A stretch of 15,195 nt of DNA from Acidobacteriota bacterium (GTDB lineage Bacteria; Acidobacteriota; Terriglobia; UBA7540). Location: positions 1-15,195 of the forward strand of contig JAKASH010000018.1 in NCBI GenBank assembly GCA_021828225.1. Direction: 5' to 3'. A program made the translations under genes and the position numbers. Numbering within the stretch: the stretch's first letter is position 1; each line of letters opens with the position of its first letter. The notes beneath the pieces were generated by a model that was not told the DNA's origin, made no database searches, and was given only the letters and a program-made list of their open reading frames with translations. Below, in pieces: positions 14,482 through 15,195 of this stretch.

Positions 14482-15195
14482 TCAGTGATGAGTTGTCGTA
14501 TCTGTTGGAAAGACTCTCACGCTGAACATTCCCGCGTCGTCAGACAAGGGCCTCGGGCGCCCGTAATGTCCCTGCCATATCCCCTTCAGCACAGGAGACA
14601 AAAGCTTGAACTCGTGCCGAAGAAGGCGGCCAACAAATATCCTGGGGTACAAGTAGCCAAAACTGTAAAGATTGAAAACCACCCAGTGTCGAAGCTTTCC
14701 GTGCCTGTGAACAAACCAAGCCCTGTTTCGTATCGCGTATAGGAGAAGCGTGGACTTGGATTTTCTCAGCGTTTGGCTCACAAGGTGCACGACTCCCGGA
14801 TTGGGAACGAGGTAAACCTTGTAGCCTGCGGCCCGTGCACGATAGCAGATGTCAGTGTCTTCCCAGATCAGGAAGAAACTTGGATCAAAGGACCCGATCT
14901 TCTGGATGGCCTCTCCCCGGAGTAGCATCGCCGTGCCCCGGACATGGTCAACCTCGCGGGGAGCGGTCAAATCTGACCGATCACAGAAAAAGGCGCGGGA
15001 AGCCGTGAACAGACTGTATTCCCTTTCGATTTCTCCGGAAGGCGGGCCATTACTTACCACGTTGAACACACGACCACCACAGATCGCAATTCGCGAATCG
15101 TCTTCCATGAAACGGACGAGCGGCAGGAGACATCCCGGGTCCGCGATCGTATCGTTATTAAGGACAAAGATGTACTTCGCGCCTTCAGCAAGAGC
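14482..15195 (-). CDS. GT2-family glycosyltransferase, C-terminal part; 5' end outside window
   Basis: The frame is already open at base 15195 and 237 residues are visible up to the stop at 14482. They include YIFVLNNDTIADPGCLLPL (the NND metal-binding DXD equivalent at visible residues 13-15), then GTAMLLRGEAIQKIGSFDPSFFLIWEDTDICYRARAAGYKVYLVP near 87-131, with the ED pair of the catalytic-base motif. VVHLVSQT near 136-143 corresponds to the H-x-x-x-S/Q motif. This is the GT-A inverting family that includes rhamnosyltransferases, acting at the cytoplasmic face. An internal ATG at 15108 is not the real start, because the DXD-type motif lies upstream of it. The tail (about 40 residues, FKLLSPVLKGIWQGHYGR) is normal for such EPS enzymes. 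It is separated from the next gene by 120 bases. Confidence 0.9.
   Translation of the reverse strand, partial: ALAEGAKYIFVLNNDTIADPGCLLPLVRFMEDDSRIAICGGRVFNVVSNGPPSGEIEREYSLFTASRAFFCDRSDLTAPREVDHVRGTAMLLRGEAIQKIGSFDPSFFLIWEDTDICYRARAAGYKVYLVPNPGVVHLVSQTLRKSKSTLLLYAIRNRAWFVHRHGKLRHWVVFNLYSFGYLYPRIFVGRLLRHEFKLLSPVLKGIWQGHYGRPRPLSDDAGMFSVRVFPTDTTTHH

Noticed and set aside
1..15195. CRISPR array, insertion sequence, transposase or phage genes
   Set aside because: No regularly spaced repeats, terminal inverted repeats or mobile-element proteins were seen; the window is filled by polysaccharide genes.

Overview
The window is a stretch of an exopolysaccharide / O-antigen-type biosynthesis locus. 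Every gene I can support lies on the minus strand, so transcription runs from base 15195 towards base 1. The genes are packed as in an operon, with several stop/start overlaps or gaps of only a few bases. Six of the eleven start codons I assign are GTG or TTG. Base composition is moderate to high G+C but patchy. The gene set (WecA-type initiating transferase, heparinase II/III-family protein, MDR plus Gfo/Idh/MocA oxidoreductases, many GT4 glycosyltransferases, Wzy-type polymerase) is typical of large environmental Gram-negative genomes such as Acidobacteria or deltaproteobacterial lineages. This placement is a weak inference, because the window holds no taxonomic marker.

Layout in transcription order: the C-terminal part of a GT2 glycosyltransferase (15195-14482); a 120-base gap with a strong dyad just upstream of the next gene; a CgeB-like glycosyltransferase (14361-13315); a Wzy-like repeat-unit polymerase (13310-11775); a GT4 glycosyltransferase (11778-10618); a broken asparagine-synthase-like amidotransferase (from 10590) fused out of frame to the C-terminal third of a second GT4 (to 9873); a further GT4 (9876-8707); a GT-C/ArnT-like polytopic membrane glycosyltransferase (8707-7424); a 310-base gene-free gap; a Gfo/Idh/MocA oxidoreductase with an unusual N-terminal region (7113-5401); a heparinase II/III-family protein (5320-3401); a WbuB-like GT4 (3391-2048); a WecA/MraY-family undecaprenyl-phosphate sugar-1-phosphate transferase with a long soluble tail (2045-534); and the first 171 residues of an MDR-type dehydrogenase (514-1, continuing outside the window).

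The genes fit a Wzx/Wzy-type pathway. The WecA homologue loads the first sugar phosphate on undecaprenyl phosphate, the GT2, GT4 and CgeB-like enzymes extend the repeat unit, the Wzy-like protein polymerises it, and the two oxidoreductases plus the heparinase-like protein probably make or edit uronic-acid or modified sugars. No flippase, chain-length regulator or export protein is in the window.

The clearest anomaly is at 9873-10590. An AsnB-type glutaminase domain has lost its catalytic Cys2 (now Gly), is cut off at about residue 125, and joins the tail of a GT4 in another frame. It looks like a deletion scar between an amidotransferase gene and a glycosyltransferase gene, with the downstream gene still overlapping the remnant by GTGA. 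I found no CRISPR array, RNA gene, insertion sequence or obviously new defence-type system.
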